This document shows positions 10,400 to 19,073 of a stretch of 60,133 nucleotides of DNA, in pieces. Position 1 is the first letter of the stretch. The number at the start of each line of letters is the position of its first letter. The stretch comes from Acidobacteriota bacterium (GTDB taxonomy: Bacteria > Acidobacteriota > Terriglobia > Terriglobales > Acidobacteriaceae): assembly GCA_021836865.1 (NCBI GenBank), contig JAKBHH010000009.1:1-60133 (forward strand). The letters are read 5' to 3'. Below the pieces are notes generated by a model. It saw only the letters and a program-made list of their open reading frames with translations. It was not told the DNA's origin and made no database searches. The translations under genes and the position numbers were made by a program.

Positions 10400-10909
10400 A
10401 TGATGATTTTGAAGAAGAAACTCGATGCCAACCAGTACAACCTGAAGGATCAGGTGGTGGCCATCAATCGCGTGACCAAGGTGGTGAAGGGCGGCAAGAA
10501 CATGTCCTTTGCGGCGCTGGTGGTGGTGGGCGACGCCGCCTCGGGCGTGGTGGGCTACGGTTCCGGCAAGGCCAAGGAGGTTCCCCAGGCGATTCGCAAG
10601 GGGATCGAGTCGGCCAAGAAGAACCTGGTGCGCGTGAACCTGACGCAGACGACGATTCCACACCAGGTGCTGGGCCGTTTCGGCTCGGGCCAGGTGCTGC
10701 TGAAGCCGGCGCCGGAAGGCACGGGCGTGATTGCCGGCGGCGCGGTGCGCGCGGTGATGACCTCGGCGGGCGTGCAGAACGTGCTGACCAAGAGCCTGGG
10801 CTCTCCCAATCCCCACAATGTCATCAAGGCGACTTTTGACGCCCTGGTGCAGCTCCGCGACAAGGGCGAAGTGGCCACCATGCGCGGCAAGACTGTGGAG
10901 GAGATGTAA
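10400..10909 (+). CDS. rpsE: 30S ribosomal protein S5
   Basis: S5 acts in decoding fidelity and in the mRNA helicase of the 30S subunit. The 169-residue product has the dsRBD-like N-domain ([30 protein letters not shown]) and the C-domain ([39 protein letters not shown]). Two consecutive ATG codons (10400, 10403) are possible starts after GACAAGAGC. rpmD begins 3 nt after its stop. Confidence 0.97.
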   Translation: MMILKKKLDANQYNLKDQVVAINRVTKVVKGGKNMSFAALVVVGDAASGVVGYGSGKAKEVPQAIRKGIESAKKNLVRVNLTQTTIPHQVLGRFGSGQVLLKPAPEGTGVIAGGAVRAVMTSAGVQNVLTKSLGSPNPHNVIKATFDALVQLRDKGEVATMRGKTVEEM

Positions 10910-10912
10910 TCG

Positions 10913-11101
10913 ATGGCTGACACCAAGAAAATTCGCATTCAGTACTACCGCTCGAAGAACTCCACGCCTGCCAAGCACAAGGCCGTGGTGAAGGGTCTTG
11001 GATTCACGCGGCTCAATCAAATCGTCGAGCGCGTGGATACGGAATCCATCCGCGGCATGGTGAAGACGGTACCCCACCTGGTCCGCATTCTGGAGAGCTA
11101 G
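10913..11101 (+). CDS. rpmD: 50S ribosomal protein L30
   Basis: L30 is a small 50S protein. The 62-residue product shows the family pattern: KIRIQYYRSKNSTPAKHKAVVKGLGFTRLNQIV and a C-terminal MVKTVPHLVRILE. It starts 3 nt after rpsE, using GGAGGAG located inside the rpsE end, so translation is coupled. Confidence 0.96.
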   Translation: MADTKKIRIQYYRSKNSTPAKHKAVVKGLGFTRLNQIVERVDTESIRGMVKTVPHLVRILES

Positions 11102-11119
11102 CCCTCTCCAGTCTCAGGG

Positions 11120-11162
11120 CACCCCACCCTTGTCGCAGTTTGGTTGTGGCAGGCGCGGGGTG
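11120..11162. repeat. Degenerate inverted repeat between rpmD and rplO
   Basis: CACCCC (11120-11125) and GGGGTG (11157-11162) form the ends of a 43-bp imperfect inverted repeat (CACCCCACCCTTGTCGC ... GGCGCGGGGTG). Elements of the CACCCCACCCTT...GGGGTG type are, from memory, common in acidobacterial spacers; a genome search would be needed to confirm that this is one copy of a family. It has no T-run. Confidence 0.4.
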
Positions 11163-11221
11163 ATCCACTTACAGCGCGAGTCGGCGGGGCTCAACCCGGC
11201 CGGCGTTACAGCGAGGAAAAC

Positions 11222-11683
11222 ATGGCAAAGAATCTTTCAAATCTGCGTGCGCCCAGGAAAGCCAACACCGCGCGCAAGCGTGTCGGCCGCGGTATGGGCT
11301 CGGGCATGGGCAAGACCTCAACCCGCGGCCACAAGGGCCAGGGCTCCCGCTCCGGCTTCAGCCTGATGCGCGGTTTTGAAGGCGGCCAGATGCCGCTGCA
11401 CCGCCGTCTGCCCAAGCGCGGCTTCACGAACATCTTCCGCACCGAGTACACAGTCATCAATCTGGACCGGATTGAGGCGCTTGCGGTGGCCGAGATTGGG
11501 CTGGACGACTACAAGAAGCTTGGGCTGGCCTCGAGCAAGAAGGCGCTGATCAAGATTCTGGGCTCGGGTGAGCTGACCTCGGCGAAGACCATCCACGCGC
11601 ACAAGTTCTCAAAGTCGGCCGTGGAAAAGATTGAAAAGGCCGGCGGCAAGGCTGTATTGGTCGGCGGCGAGGCCGCGGCTTAA
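11222..11683 (+). CDS. rplO: 50S ribosomal protein L15
   Basis: L15 is a late-assembling 50S protein. The 153-residue product starts [20 protein letters not shown], has the Gly/Arg-rich RNA-binding arm ([22 protein letters not shown]), [18 protein letters not shown] and a C-terminal domain ending in [11 protein letters not shown]. The ATG at 11222 follows GCGAGGAAAAC. The longer frame from 11144 covers the inverted repeat and was rejected. Confidence 0.97.
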   Translation: MAKNLSNLRAPRKANTARKRVGRGMGSGMGKTSTRGHKGQGSRSGFSLMRGFEGGQMPLHRRLPKRGFTNIFRTEYTVINLDRIEALAVAEIGLDDYKKLGLASSKKALIKILGSGELTSAKTIHAHKFSKSAVEKIEKAGGKAVLVGGEAAA

Positions 11684-11693
11684 GAGTGCAGGC

Positions 11694-11728
11694 AGCCCCG
11701 GCTTCAGGAGTAGGAGCCGGGGTTGTTT
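11694..11728 (+). terminator. Terminator-like hairpin between rplO and secY
   Basis: CCCCGGCT (11696-11703) pairs perfectly with AGCCGGGG (11715-11722), extended by one G-T and one A-T pair at the base (11694-11724), over an 11-nt loop. It is followed by GTTTG, a weak U-tract. It lies in a 228-nt spacer in mid-operon, so it is more likely a partial terminator or processing site that lowers secY and downstream expression than a full stop. Confidence 0.55.
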
Positions 11729-11789
11729 GATTGCGAAGGCGGGATGCTGTGTCGCGCGACACACCGCAACCGGGCTCCGATGTTTAAGA

Positions 11790-11824
11790 ATCGGAGATCG
11801 GGGAGTGGGAAGCCAGGATATCGA
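11790..11824. repeat. Degenerate heptad repeat upstream of secY
   Basis: Five 7-bp units in phase: ATCGGAG (11790), ATCGGGG (11797), AGTGGGA (11804), AGCCAGG (11811), ATATCGA (11818). The first two are the reverse complement of the CTCCGAT-type unit found after rpsC. Decay increases to the right. Confidence 0.5.
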
Positions 11825-11911
11825 GACCCGTTCCAAGGGGAGCTTTCGCGGCTAAGATGGAAATTGGCAGTGATTCGACAGGTGGTAGACGCCTGACGCG
11901 GATAACCAGAC

Positions 11912-13297
11912 ATGCTTGAAAAGTTCCTCAATATCTTCCGGATTCCCGACCTGCGTAAGCGGGTGCTGTTCACCCTGGCAATTCTGGCCGTGTATCGGCT
12001 GGGCGCTTTCATCCCGACACCGGGCGTGGATACGCACCAGCTGGAGCTCTTGTTCAACCAGCAGAACGGGTCGGCGCTGGGGCTGATGGATCTGTTTGGC
12101 GGGGGCAACCTGCGCCGCATGACAATCTTCGCTCTGGGCATCATGCCCTACATCACGGCCTCGATTATCTTTCAGCTGCTGACGGTGGTATATGAACCTC
12201 TTGCGCGGATCCAGAAGGAAGGCGAGCTGGGCCGGCGGAAGATTACGCAGTGGACGCGTTACGTCACAGTGGTTCTGGGCGTTCTGCAGTCGATCGGCAT
12301 TGCCGCCATTTTGACCAAGCAGGGGCTGGTGCTGCATCCGGGTGCGGGGTTCATCCTGATGACGGTGCTTACGCTATCGGCGGGCACCACATTCATCATG
12401 TGGCTGGGTGAGCAGATTACGGACCGCGGCATCGGCAACGGCATGAGCCTGCTGATCTTTGCCGGCATTGTGGCGGGCCTGCCGCGCGGCGTGGGCGACC
12501 TGTTGCAGAAGGTGCAGACCAACGCCTGGGGATCGCTGACCATCCTGGCGGTTTTCCTGCTGCTGGGGGCCATGGTCGCGGTGGTGGGGTTCATCGTGTT
12601 CGTCGAGCGGGCGGAGCGGCGGATCCCGATCCAGAGCGCACGGCGCATTGTGGGCCGGCGCATGATGGGCGGCCAGTCCAGCCATTTGCCCCTAAAGGTG
12701 AACTCGGGCGGCGTGATGCCGATCATCTTTGCCAGCTCGATTCTCTCCGCGCCGCTCTTGTTCGGGCAGGTGGACTGGATACAGAACAGCCGGTTCCTGC
12801 AGCCGATCCTGCAGGCCATTCAGCCGGGCTATCCCTGGTATGTGGTCCTGAATGCGCTGATGATTGTGTTCTTTGCGTACTTTTACGTGTCGATCATCAT
12901 GAAGCCGGACGATATTGCGGATAACTTCCGCAAGTCGGGTTCATTCATCCCGGGCATTCGGCCGGGCAAGCGCACGTCGGACTTTATTAACGACATTCTG
13001 ACCCGGATCACTCTGGTGGGCGCGATCTACCTGATTCTGGTGCAGATGGTGCCAACCTTCCTGATTTCGGGCATCCGGTTTGACAAGATCTGGCTTGTGG
13101 GCAGGGCGTTTGAGAGCCTGCCGACCTGGGTAACACACGGTTTGGGGGTCAACTTCTACTTTGGCGGCACCTCGCTGCTTATCGTTGTGGGTGTGGCCAT
13201 GGATACCATCAACCAGATCGAATCGCAGCTGATCATGCGTCACTATGACGGCTTTTCCCCTCGTTCCGGTCGCATTCGAGGAAGGAAGACCTGGTAA
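11912..13297 (+). CDS. secY: Preprotein translocase subunit SecY
   Basis: SecY is the channel of the SecYEG translocon in the inner membrane. The 461-residue product has about ten hydrophobic segments; residues 1-40 (MLEKFLNIFRIPDLRKR, then the first membrane helix) are typical. Conserved features include GIGNGMSLLIFAGI, the cytoplasmic loop ERAERRIPIQ, and RPGKRT in the loop that contacts SecA and the ribosome. Length is slightly above E. coli SecY (443). ATG 11912 has no strong ribosome-binding site (GGATAACCAGAC). The stop overlaps the adk start by one base. secY-adk-map-infA-rpmJ is a common bacterial order. Confidence 0.98.
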   Translation: MLEKFLNIFRIPDLRKRVLFTLAILAVYRLGAFIPTPGVDTHQLELLFNQQNGSALGLMDLFGGGNLRRMTIFALGIMPYITASIIFQLLTVVYEPLARIQKEGELGRRKITQWTRYVTVVLGVLQSIGIAAILTKQGLVLHPGAGFILMTVLTLSAGTTFIMWLGEQITDRGIGNGMSLLIFAGIVAGLPRGVGDLLQKVQTNAWGSLTILAVFLLLGAMVAVVGFIVFVERAERRIPIQSARRIVGRRMMGGQSSHLPLKVNSGGVMPIIFASSILSAPLLFGQVDWIQNSRFLQPILQAIQPGYPWYVVLNALMIVFFAYFYVSIIMKPDDIADNFRKSGSFIPGIRPGKRTSDFINDILTRITLVGAIYLILVQMVPTFLISGIRFDKIWLVGRAFESLPTWVTHGLGVNFYFGGTSLLIVVGVAMDTINQIESQLIMRHYDGFSPRSGRIRGRKTW

Positions 13298-14013
13298 TGT
13301 CGTCTACGATGGCCGATGTTGAACGAGGACCGGAAACGGGTCGGAAGACCCTGCCTGGTCCGATTCTTTTGTTGGGCGCACCGGGCGCGGGCAAGGGCAC
13401 GCAGGCCAAGGAACTGGTTAAACTGTGGGGGATTCCGCAGATTTCCACCGGAGACCTGCTGCGCGCGCACGTGGCGCAGGGGACGGCTCTGGGCAAGGCC
13501 GCCAAGGATGTGATCGCGCGAGGCATCCTGGTACCGGACTCGGTGGTGAATGAGATGGTGGCGGGCAGGCTGAAGGAGCCAGACACGGCAAGGGGCTACA
13601 TTCTGGACGGATTTCCCCGGACGCTGCCCCAGGCCACATGGCTGGATAGCCGTCTGGCGGGGCAAGGTGAAGCGCTGCCGGTGATTGCCGTCAGCCTGCA
13701 TGTGGACTATAATCAGTTATTGCGCCGTATTACGGGGCGCAGGAACTGTCCAGTTTGCCAGCGCATTTACAACGTCTATTCGAATCCACCTCGGCAGGAA
13801 GGGTTCTGCGATGTGGAAGGCGCCGCGCTGGTCCAGCGAGCGGATGACACAGAAGAGGTTTTTGCGGAGCGTATGCGCGCTTATACCGCACAGACCGCGC
13901 CGGTGGTGGAACACTACCGCGCGCATGGCCGCTTTGCGGAAGTGGATGGGGACGGAACGATTGCCGCAATTGCGGCTGGAATTGTTGCCGCTGTCGGGCG
14001 GTTGCGCAAGTAG
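13297..14013 (+). CDS. adk: Adenylate kinase
   Basis: Adenylate kinase interconverts ATP + AMP and 2 ADP. The 238-residue product carries the P-loop GAPGAGKGTQ, the AMP-binding region (STGDLLRAHVAQGT), the DGFPRTLPQA motif and a LID domain with CPVC followed by FCDVEG, suggesting a zinc-type LID with three Cys plus an acidic residue. About 20 non-conserved residues precede the P-loop strand. An internal start is possible (ATG at 13309), but the ATG at 13297 overlaps the secY stop and follows AGGAAGGAAG, which supports it. Confidence 0.96.
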   Translation: MSSTMADVERGPETGRKTLPGPILLLGAPGAGKGTQAKELVKLWGIPQISTGDLLRAHVAQGTALGKAAKDVIARGILVPDSVVNEMVAGRLKEPDTARGYILDGFPRTLPQATWLDSRLAGQGEALPVIAVSLHVDYNQLLRRITGRRNCPVCQRIYNVYSNPPRQEGFCDVEGAALVQRADDTEEVFAERMRAYTAQTAPVVEHYRAHGRFAEVDGDGTIAAIAAGIVAAVGRLRK

Positions 14014-14066
14014 CGCAACCGACGGGCGGTTTGTGCGTTGCAAGCGCTGAGAGCGGGGTTGGTCGG

Positions 14067-14819
14067 GTGGCGGTGGTACTGAAGTCGGCTCAGGAGATCG
14101 AGAAGATGCGCCGGGCGGGCCGGGTGGTCCGCGAGGTGCTGGAGCTTGTGAGGAGCCATGTGAAGCCCGGCGCGACGACGCTTGACCTGGAGAAGGTGGC
14201 GGAGAAGCGTATCGCGGATCTGGGCGCGAAGCCGGCCTTCAAGGGGTATCACGGCTTTCCGTGCGTGCTTTGTACCTCGATTAACAGCGAGGTGGTGCAC
14301 GGCATTCCGTCGAAGAAGCGTGTGCTGAAGGAAGGCGACATCGTCTCAGTGGATTGCGGGGCGGTGATTGACGGGTATTACGGTGATGCGGCCATCACGG
14401 TGCCGGTAGGCGAGAAGATTGCTCCCGATACGGCACGGCTGCTGAAGGTGACCGAGGCGTCGCTGCATACCGCGATTGCGGCGGTGAAGCCGGGAGCGAC
14501 CCTGGGCGATATCGGCGCGGCGGTGCAGGGTGTGGTGGAAGCGGAAGGTTTTTCAGTCGTGCGGGATTTTGTGGGGCACGGTATCGGGTCGCACATGCAC
14601 GAGGATCCGCAGGTGCCGAACTATGGTCAGGCCGGGCAGGGCATGAGACTGCGCGCCGGCATGGTGATTGCGATTGAGCCGATGGTGAATGCCGGCAAGG
14701 CAGGCGTGCGGGTGCTCAAGGATGGTTGGACGGCAGTGACCGATGACGGCAGCATGAGCGCTCACTTTGAACACACGGTTGCGGTGACCGATAGCGGAGC
14801 GAAGATTCTGACTGAGTAA
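14067..14819 (+). CDS. map: Methionine aminopeptidase type I
   Basis: MetAP removes the initiator Met from nascent proteins. With a GTG start at 14067 the product has 250 residues, the normal length. All five metal ligands are visible: D96 (SVDCGA), D107 (YYGDAA), H171 (GHGIG), E204 (IEPM) and E235 (FEHTV). The frame is open from a TTG at 14031, but that adds residues outside the family. GTG 14073 is an alternative start. No strong ribosome-binding site is seen. It follows adk by about 50 nt. Confidence 0.95.
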   Translation: MAVVLKSAQEIEKMRRAGRVVREVLELVRSHVKPGATTLDLEKVAEKRIADLGAKPAFKGYHGFPCVLCTSINSEVVHGIPSKKRVLKEGDIVSVDCGAVIDGYYGDAAITVPVGEKIAPDTARLLKVTEASLHTAIAAVKPGATLGDIGAAVQGVVEAEGFSVVRDFVGHGIGSHMHEDPQVPNYGQAGQGMRLRAGMVIAIEPMVNAGKAGVRVLKDGWTAVTDDGSMSAHFEHTVAVTDSGAKILTE

Positions 14820-14870
14820 CACGCTCAGTCCAAAAGTGAAAGGCGCGAAGGCGCCGGAGCGGGAGACGGA

Positions 14871-15089
14871 TTGTCGAAAGAAGATGCGATTGAGGTTATG
14901 GCGACGGTGACTGAGACGTTGCCAAATGCCATGTTCAAGGTCAAGCTCGAGAACAACCATGAGGTCCTGACCCATGTTTCGGGGAGAATGCGCAAGAACT
15001 TTATTCGCATCTTACCTGGCGACCGTGTGGCTGTGGAGTTGAGCCCGTACGACCTGAATCGCGGTCGGATCGTGTACCGCTACAAGTAG
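14871..15089 (+). CDS. infA: Translation initiation factor IF-1
   Basis: IF-1 is an OB-fold protein that occupies the 30S A site during initiation. The 72 residues match the family ([43 protein letters not shown], and the C-terminal RGRIVYRYK). The only start that gives the full N-terminus is TTG at 14871, preceded by GCGGGAGACGGA; no ATG is available before codon 10. A rare start on an initiation-factor gene could limit its synthesis. Confidence 0.96.
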   Translation: MSKEDAIEVMATVTETLPNAMFKVKLENNHEVLTHVSGRMRKNFIRILPGDRVAVELSPYDLNRGRIVYRYK

Positions 15090-15143
15090 GGTTTTTATCA
15101 CCGCGTTTTCTTTTAAGGGATGCGCGGAGAAGGCGAGCAGCAA

Positions 15144-15257
15144 ATGAAGGTCCGTGCATCGGTAAAGAAGATTTGCGTGAAATGCAAGGTCATCAACCGC
15201 CGTGGGGTGGTTCGCGTGATCTGCGAGAACGCAAAGCACAAGCAGCGCCAGGGCTAA
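15144..15257 (+). CDS. rpmJ: 50S ribosomal protein L36
   Basis: The smallest ribosomal protein, 37 residues ([20 protein letters not shown]...). Zinc ligands C11, C14, C27 and H32 are all present, so it is the C+ form. AGAAGGCGAGC precedes ATG 15144. Gene order infA-rpmJ-rpsM is standard. A 152-nt spacer follows that holds no gene or clear repeat. Confidence 0.96.
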   Translation: MKVRASVKKICVKCKVINRRGVVRVICENAKHKQRQG

Positions 15258-15409
15258 GCGCCCCGGCACCAGCGGAACCCTCCATCGCCGCAAGGCAAGG
15301 GGCTAGTTAGCTTGATCCAAGGCTAGCGATGAACCCCGGAGCAACCGTACCACCCGTGCGAGCCGGTTAAGGCCGGAGGCACACAAACGGAAGCAGCAAA
15401 GGAACAGGA

Positions 15410-15796
15410 ATGGCACGTATTGCTGGCGTCGATCTGCCCCGCAACAAGCAGGCCCGGATCGCGCTTACTTACATTTTCGGGATCGGCAATCCGCGTGCGC
15501 TCAAGATTCTGGAGAAGGCAAGTGTAGATGCCTTCAAGAAGATCCAGGATCTGGGCGAAGACGAGGTGAACCGCATCCGTCAGGTGATTGAAGACGAGGG
15601 CGAAGTGGAGGGCGACCTGCGCAAGGACGTCCAGATGCACATCAAGCGCCTCATCGACATTCAGAGCTATCGCGGCAATCGCCACCGGCGGTCGCTGCCG
15701 GTGCGCGGCCAGCGCACTCACACCAATGCTCGCACCCGGAAGGGCCCGCGCAAGGGCACGGTTGCAGGCAAGAAGAAAGCGAGTGCGAAGACCTAA
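15410..15796 (+). CDS. rpsM: 30S ribosomal protein S13
   Basis: S13 in the 30S head contacts P-site tRNA and L5. The 128-residue product begins [21 protein letters not shown], has the helix-hairpin-helix part ([14 protein letters not shown]), [27 protein letters not shown] near the C-terminus and a basic tail. AAAGGAACAGGA precedes ATG 15410. The stop overlaps the rpsK start by one base. Confidence 0.97.
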   Translation: MARIAGVDLPRNKQARIALTYIFGIGNPRALKILEKASVDAFKKIQDLGEDEVNRIRQVIEDEGEVEGDLRKDVQMHIKRLIDIQSYRGNRHRRSLPVRGQRTHTNARTRKGPRKGTVAGKKKASAKT

Positions 15797-16218
15797 TGGC
15801 GAAACCAGAGCAGAAGGCGGGCGCCGGCAAGGCCGGCAAGAACAAAAAGTTCAAGAAGCGCGAGCGCAAGAATGTGCCGTTCGGGATTGCGTACATTCAA
15901 GCCTCGTTCAACAACACGATTGTGACCATCACCGACCAAGTGGGGAACACGCTGAGCTGGAAGAGCTCGGGTTCGCTCGGCTTCCGCGGTTCGCGCAAGG
16001 GCACGCCGTTCGCGGCGCAGCAGGCTGCGTCGAACGCGGCCAGCATGGCGCGCGACCACGGTATGCGTGCGGTCGATGTGCGCGTCGCCGGTCCCGGATC
16101 GGGCCGCGAGTCGGCCATCCGCGCGCTGGCTGCCGCCGGCATCGAGGTCAAGTCCATTCGCGACGTGACGCCGGTGCCGCACAACGGCTGCCGTCCGCCG
16201 AAGCGGCGCAGAGTGTAA
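15796..16218 (+). CDS. rpsK: 30S ribosomal protein S11
   Basis: S11 forms part of the 30S platform near the E site. The 140-residue product has a Lys-rich N-terminal extension of ~20 residues and then the conserved core ([72 protein letters not shown]). Translation is coupled to rpsM by a TAATG overlap. Confidence 0.97.
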   Translation: MAKPEQKAGAGKAGKNKKFKKRERKNVPFGIAYIQASFNNTIVTITDQVGNTLSWKSSGSLGFRGSRKGTPFAAQQAASNAASMARDHGMRAVDVRVAGPGSGRESAIRALAAAGIEVKSIRDVTPVPHNGCRPPKRRRV

Positions 16219-16288
16219 GCCAGAGAGCAGTTGTCAGAGAGCACAGCGGATGGCGACATTCTCTGATCTCTGACGACGAATCTCTGAT
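16219..16288. repeat. Two opposing heptad arrays between rpsK and rpsD
   Basis: Right after the rpsK stop, heptads run in phase: CAGAGAG (16221), CAGTTGT (16228), CAGAGAG (16235), CACAGCG (16242). After 12 nt a complementary array follows: CTCTGAT (16261), CTCTGAC (16268), GACGAAT (16275), CTCTGAT (16282). The arrays are near reverse complements; GTCAGAGA (16234-16241) can pair with TCTCTGAC (16267-16274), giving a slippable stem. Confidence 0.7.
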
Positions 16289-16359
16289 AATTGAAGCGGG
16301 CCGGGACGAAGTGTCCTCCGGATATGTAAACCGGCCGTCATCCGAAGTCAGGAGAAGAA

Positions 16360-16989
16360 ATGGCACGTTATACCGGAGCAGTCTGCCGCCTTTGCCGTCG
16401 CGAAGGCACCAAGCTTTTTTTGAAGGGTTCCAAGTGTACTTCTGAGCGTTGCCCGCTGGAGAAGCGCAACTTTGCGCCTGGCCAGCACGGTAAGGACCGC
16501 AAGGCCAAGATCGTGGGCTACGGTCTGCAACTGCATGAGAAGCAGAAGGCCAAGCGCATCTACTTCACGCTGGAAGGCCAGTTCCGCGAGTACTACGAGA
16601 AGGCCAACCGCGCGCAGGGCGTGACGGGCGAGCTGCTCATCCAGCAGTTGGAGCGCCGTCTGGACAATGTGGCCTTCCGACTCGGTTTTGCCATGTCGCG
16701 CCGCCAGGCTCGCCAGGTGGTTCGCCACGGACATGTGCAGGTGAACGGCCGCAAGGTCAACATCCCCTCCTTCCAGGTGAGCGCGGGCGACGAGATCGCG
16801 ATTCGCGAGGGAGCCAGGAAGCTGGTTATCGTGGAGCAGGCTGCGCAGTACGCCGCCTCCAACCCGGTGCCCGCGTGGCTTGAGGTGAACTTTGAGAATC
16901 TGTCCGGCCGTGTGCTGAGTCTGCCCGGACGCAAGGACGTGAACCTGCCCGTCAACGAGCAGCTGATCGTCGAACTGTACAGCAAGTAG
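16360..16989 (+). CDS. rpsD: 30S ribosomal protein S4 (zinc form)
   Basis: S4 initiates 30S assembly at the 16S 5' domain and can repress the alpha operon. The 209-residue product has normal length. Its N-terminus contains CRLC and CTSERC, a C+ zinc site. The S4 RNA-binding domain is visible around [34 protein letters not shown] precedes ATG 16360. Heptads begin directly after its stop. Confidence 0.97.
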   Translation: MARYTGAVCRLCRREGTKLFLKGSKCTSERCPLEKRNFAPGQHGKDRKAKIVGYGLQLHEKQKAKRIYFTLEGQFREYYEKANRAQGVTGELLIQQLERRLDNVAFRLGFAMSRRQARQVVRHGHVQVNGRKVNIPSFQVSAGDEIAIREGARKLVIVEQAAQYAASNPVPAWLEVNFENLSGRVLSLPGRKDVNLPVNEQLIVELYSK

Positions 16990-17176
16990 AGATCCGAGGC
17001 CAGAGGCCAGTTCTCCATCGCGGAAGCGAACAGCAACTTCGATGGAACCGGGTCCGATTTCTGGCCAAGGATGGATTGAGAAGAGAAGCAGGTATCGGGG
17101 GTATGGGGCAGTCGTCAAGCCATGGAACCGGCTAGACCAAACTGCTCTCTGCTCGCTGATATCCGATAACTGACAA
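16990..17176. repeat. Heptad arrays in the rpsD-rpoA spacer
   Basis: At the left end of this 260-nt spacer the phase is AGATCCG (16990), AGGCCAG (16997), AGGCCAG (17004). Near the right end five heptads follow each other: CTGCTCT (17142), CTGCTCG (17149), CTGATAT (17156), CCGATAA (17163), CTGACAA (17170). The left array resembles the complement of the right one, as in the rpsK-rpsD spacer. The middle part shows no coding potential. Confidence 0.65.
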
Positions 17177-17249
17177 ACGAAGGAGAACTTGCGCGGCCGC
17201 CGCAAAATGCATCGCGACGTACCTGCCGCGCGGGAAACGAGATCAAGAT

Positions 17250-18344
17250 ATGTTGTGGAGAGGATTCCAGAAACCGAAGCGCCTGGCAGTTGAGGCCGAG
17301 ACGCTGACTGACATTTACGGCAAATTCAGCGCGCAGCCTTTTGAGCGCGGATTTGGCACCACGATTGGCAATGCCCTGCGCCGCACGCTGCTCAGCTCGA
17401 TTGAGGGCGCCGCGGTGACCGCGGTGCGCATTGAGGGCGTGCTGCACGAGTTCCAGTCCATCCCCGGCGTGGTGGAAGACGCCACCGACATCATTCTGAA
17501 CCTGAAGCAGGTTCCCTTCAAGCTCTCCGGCGAAGGGCCCAAGGCGCTTTACCTGCGGGCAGATCAACCCGGCGTGGTGACCAGCGGCATGATTGAAGCC
17601 GACGGCGACGTCGAGATCCTGGACAAGAATGTGTACATTGCCACGGTCTCCGAGGGCGGCCACCTGGAGATGGAGATGCGCTTGAAGCGCGGGCGCGGCT
17701 ATGTCTCCGCCGACAAGAACTTTGACGCCGATCTGGGCCTGGGCTTTATTCCGGTGGATTCGGTCCATTCGCCTGTGCGTCGCGTGAACTATGTGGTGGA
17801 AGCCGCTCGTCTGGGTCAGATCACCGACTACGACAAGCTGACCCTTGAAGTGTGGACCAATGGCGCGGTTGTGCCGGCCGATGCGGTGGGACTGGCCGCC
17901 AAGCTGCTCAAGGACCACATGAACATCTTCATCAACTTCGAGGAAGAAATCGAAGCCGAGGCGCGTGGCGAAGAAGGCCGCGTAATGCTGCGCAATGACA
18001 ATCTGAACCGCTCAGTAGAAGAGCTGGAGCTGAGCGTCCGCAGCTACAACTGCCTGAAGAACGCCAACATTCAATCCATCGGCGAGCTGGTGCAGAAGAC
18101 CGAAGCCGAGATGCTGAAGACCAAGAACTTTGGCCGCAAGAGTCTGAACGAGATCAAGGAAATTCTCGCGCAGATGGGCCTCTCGCTGGGCATGCGGATT
18201 GACGAGAGCGGCAATCCGGTACCGGGGCCGACGAGCATTCCGCCCGCGACGGCGCTGGCAGCAAGCTACAGCCACTTTGACGACGAAGACGAGCCACTGG
18301 ATTCGGTTGATCTCCAGTTGCCCACTGAGACCGAGAACTTCTAA
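17250..18344 (+). CDS. rpoA: RNA polymerase subunit alpha
   Basis: Alpha dimerises to nucleate RNA polymerase assembly, and its C-terminal domain contacts UP elements and activators. In the 364-residue product residues 1-~235 form the N-terminal domain ([36 protein letters not shown]). After a linker comes the helix-hairpin-helix C-terminal domain ([31 protein letters not shown]). About 45 extra residues at the end are Pro/Ala then acidic ([15 protein letters not shown]), longer than in E. coli alpha (329). ATG 17250 has only a weak ribosome-binding site. Confidence 0.97.
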   Translation: MLWRGFQKPKRLAVEAETLTDIYGKFSAQPFERGFGTTIGNALRRTLLSSIEGAAVTAVRIEGVLHEFQSIPGVVEDATDIILNLKQVPFKLSGEGPKALYLRADQPGVVTSGMIEADGDVEILDKNVYIATVSEGGHLEMEMRLKRGRGYVSADKNFDADLGLGFIPVDSVHSPVRRVNYVVEAARLGQITDYDKLTLEVWTNGAVVPADAVGLAAKLLKDHMNIFINFEEEIEAEARGEEGRVMLRNDNLNRSVEELELSVRSYNCLKNANIQSIGELVQKTEAEMLKTKNFGRKSLNEIKEILAQMGLSLGMRIDESGNPVPGPTSIPPATALAASYSHFDDEDEPLDSVDLQLPTETENF

Positions 18345-18373
18345 GGCGGTCTCGGACTGCATGATTTCGGGTA

Positions 18374-18401
18374 TCCCAGGCCTCGTGGTTGAGACCTGGG
18401 A
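18374..18401 (+). repeat. Hairpin TCCCAGG/CCTGGGA between rpoA and rplQ
   Basis: TCCCAGG (18374-18380) pairs with CCTGGGA (18395-18401) over a 14-nt loop containing GAGA. There is no T-run. Similar GAGACCTGGG hairpins are, from memory, dispersed in acidobacterial spacers. It may be one copy of such a repeat or simply an RNA spacer element. Confidence 0.4.
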
Positions 18402-18433
18402 CCCACGAAAAATTCTGAAAGAGAGTAACACCC

Positions 18434-18907
18434 ATGCGCCATCGCAATGCAGGATTCAAGCTCGGACGCAACACCAGCCACCGCCGCGCGCTGCTGCGGA
18501 ACCTGGTCACGTCCGTTCTCGTGGAAGACCGCGTGGAGACGACCGTGGCCAAGGCCAAGGCTGTCCGTCCGCTGGTTGAAAAAATGATCACTCTGGGCAA
18601 GAAGGGTGATGTCCACTCGCGCCGTCAGGCGCTCAGCTACCTGATGACCGACAAGTCCGTCGAGCGGCTGTTTGATACCGTGGCTCCGCGCTACGGCGAC
18701 CGGCAGGGCGGCTATCTGCGCATCGTGCGGACCGGATTTCAAAAGGGCGACGGGGCGGAGAAGGCCTTCATCGAACTGCTGGGCGCCGAGAAGCAGCTTG
18801 AAGTGAAGCGCCAGAAGCGTGTAGACCTGAAGGCCAAGAAGCGCGCCGAGCTGGAAAAGCAACTGGAAGAAGCCAAAAAGGAAGAGGGCGGCGAGGAAGC
18901 GGCGTAA
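18434..18907 (+). CDS. rplQ: 50S ribosomal protein L17
   Basis: L17 lies at the base of the 50S subunit near the tunnel exit. The 157-residue product has the family core (MRHRNAGFKLGRNTSHRRALLRNLVTSVL, VRPLVEKMITLGKKGD, YLRIVRTGFQKGDGAEKAFIELL) and an extra charged, probably helical tail of ~35 residues (Lys/Glu/Ala). GAAAGAGAGTAAC precedes ATG 18434. It is the last gene of the ribosomal cluster. Confidence 0.97.
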   Translation: MRHRNAGFKLGRNTSHRRALLRNLVTSVLVEDRVETTVAKAKAVRPLVEKMITLGKKGDVHSRRQALSYLMTDKSVERLFDTVAPRYGDRQGGYLRIVRTGFQKGDGAEKAFIELLGAEKQLEVKRQKRVDLKAKKRAELEKQLEEAKKEEGGEEAA

Positions 18908-18952
18908 CACCTGCCGCTTTGGACCGAACTCCCCCTTTCACAGCAGGACCGA

Positions 18953-18987
18953 CGGGCACATCCCATGCAGGGATGTGCCCGTTTTTT
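18953..18987 (+). terminator. Intrinsic terminator of the ribosomal operon
   Basis: CGGGCACATCCC (18953-18964) pairs perfectly with GGGATGTGCCCG (18970-18981) over the 5-nt loop ATGCA, followed by TTTTTT (18982-18987). This is the strongest intrinsic terminator in the window and marks the end of the tuf-to-rplQ transcription unit. Confidence 0.95.
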
Positions 18988-19073
18988 GGTGCGCCCGTCT
19001 ATGCCGATGCCCGACAAAACCCGCGGCGGGATGATCGGTGCAGCGTGGAGCGGCTCGCGTGCCATACTGGGGC

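Noticed and set aside
5778-17176. Heptad arrays considered as CRISPR or REP elements
   Set aside because: Units are only 7 bp with no unique spacers and no cas genes, and they are not the 20-35 bp palindromes of REP elements.
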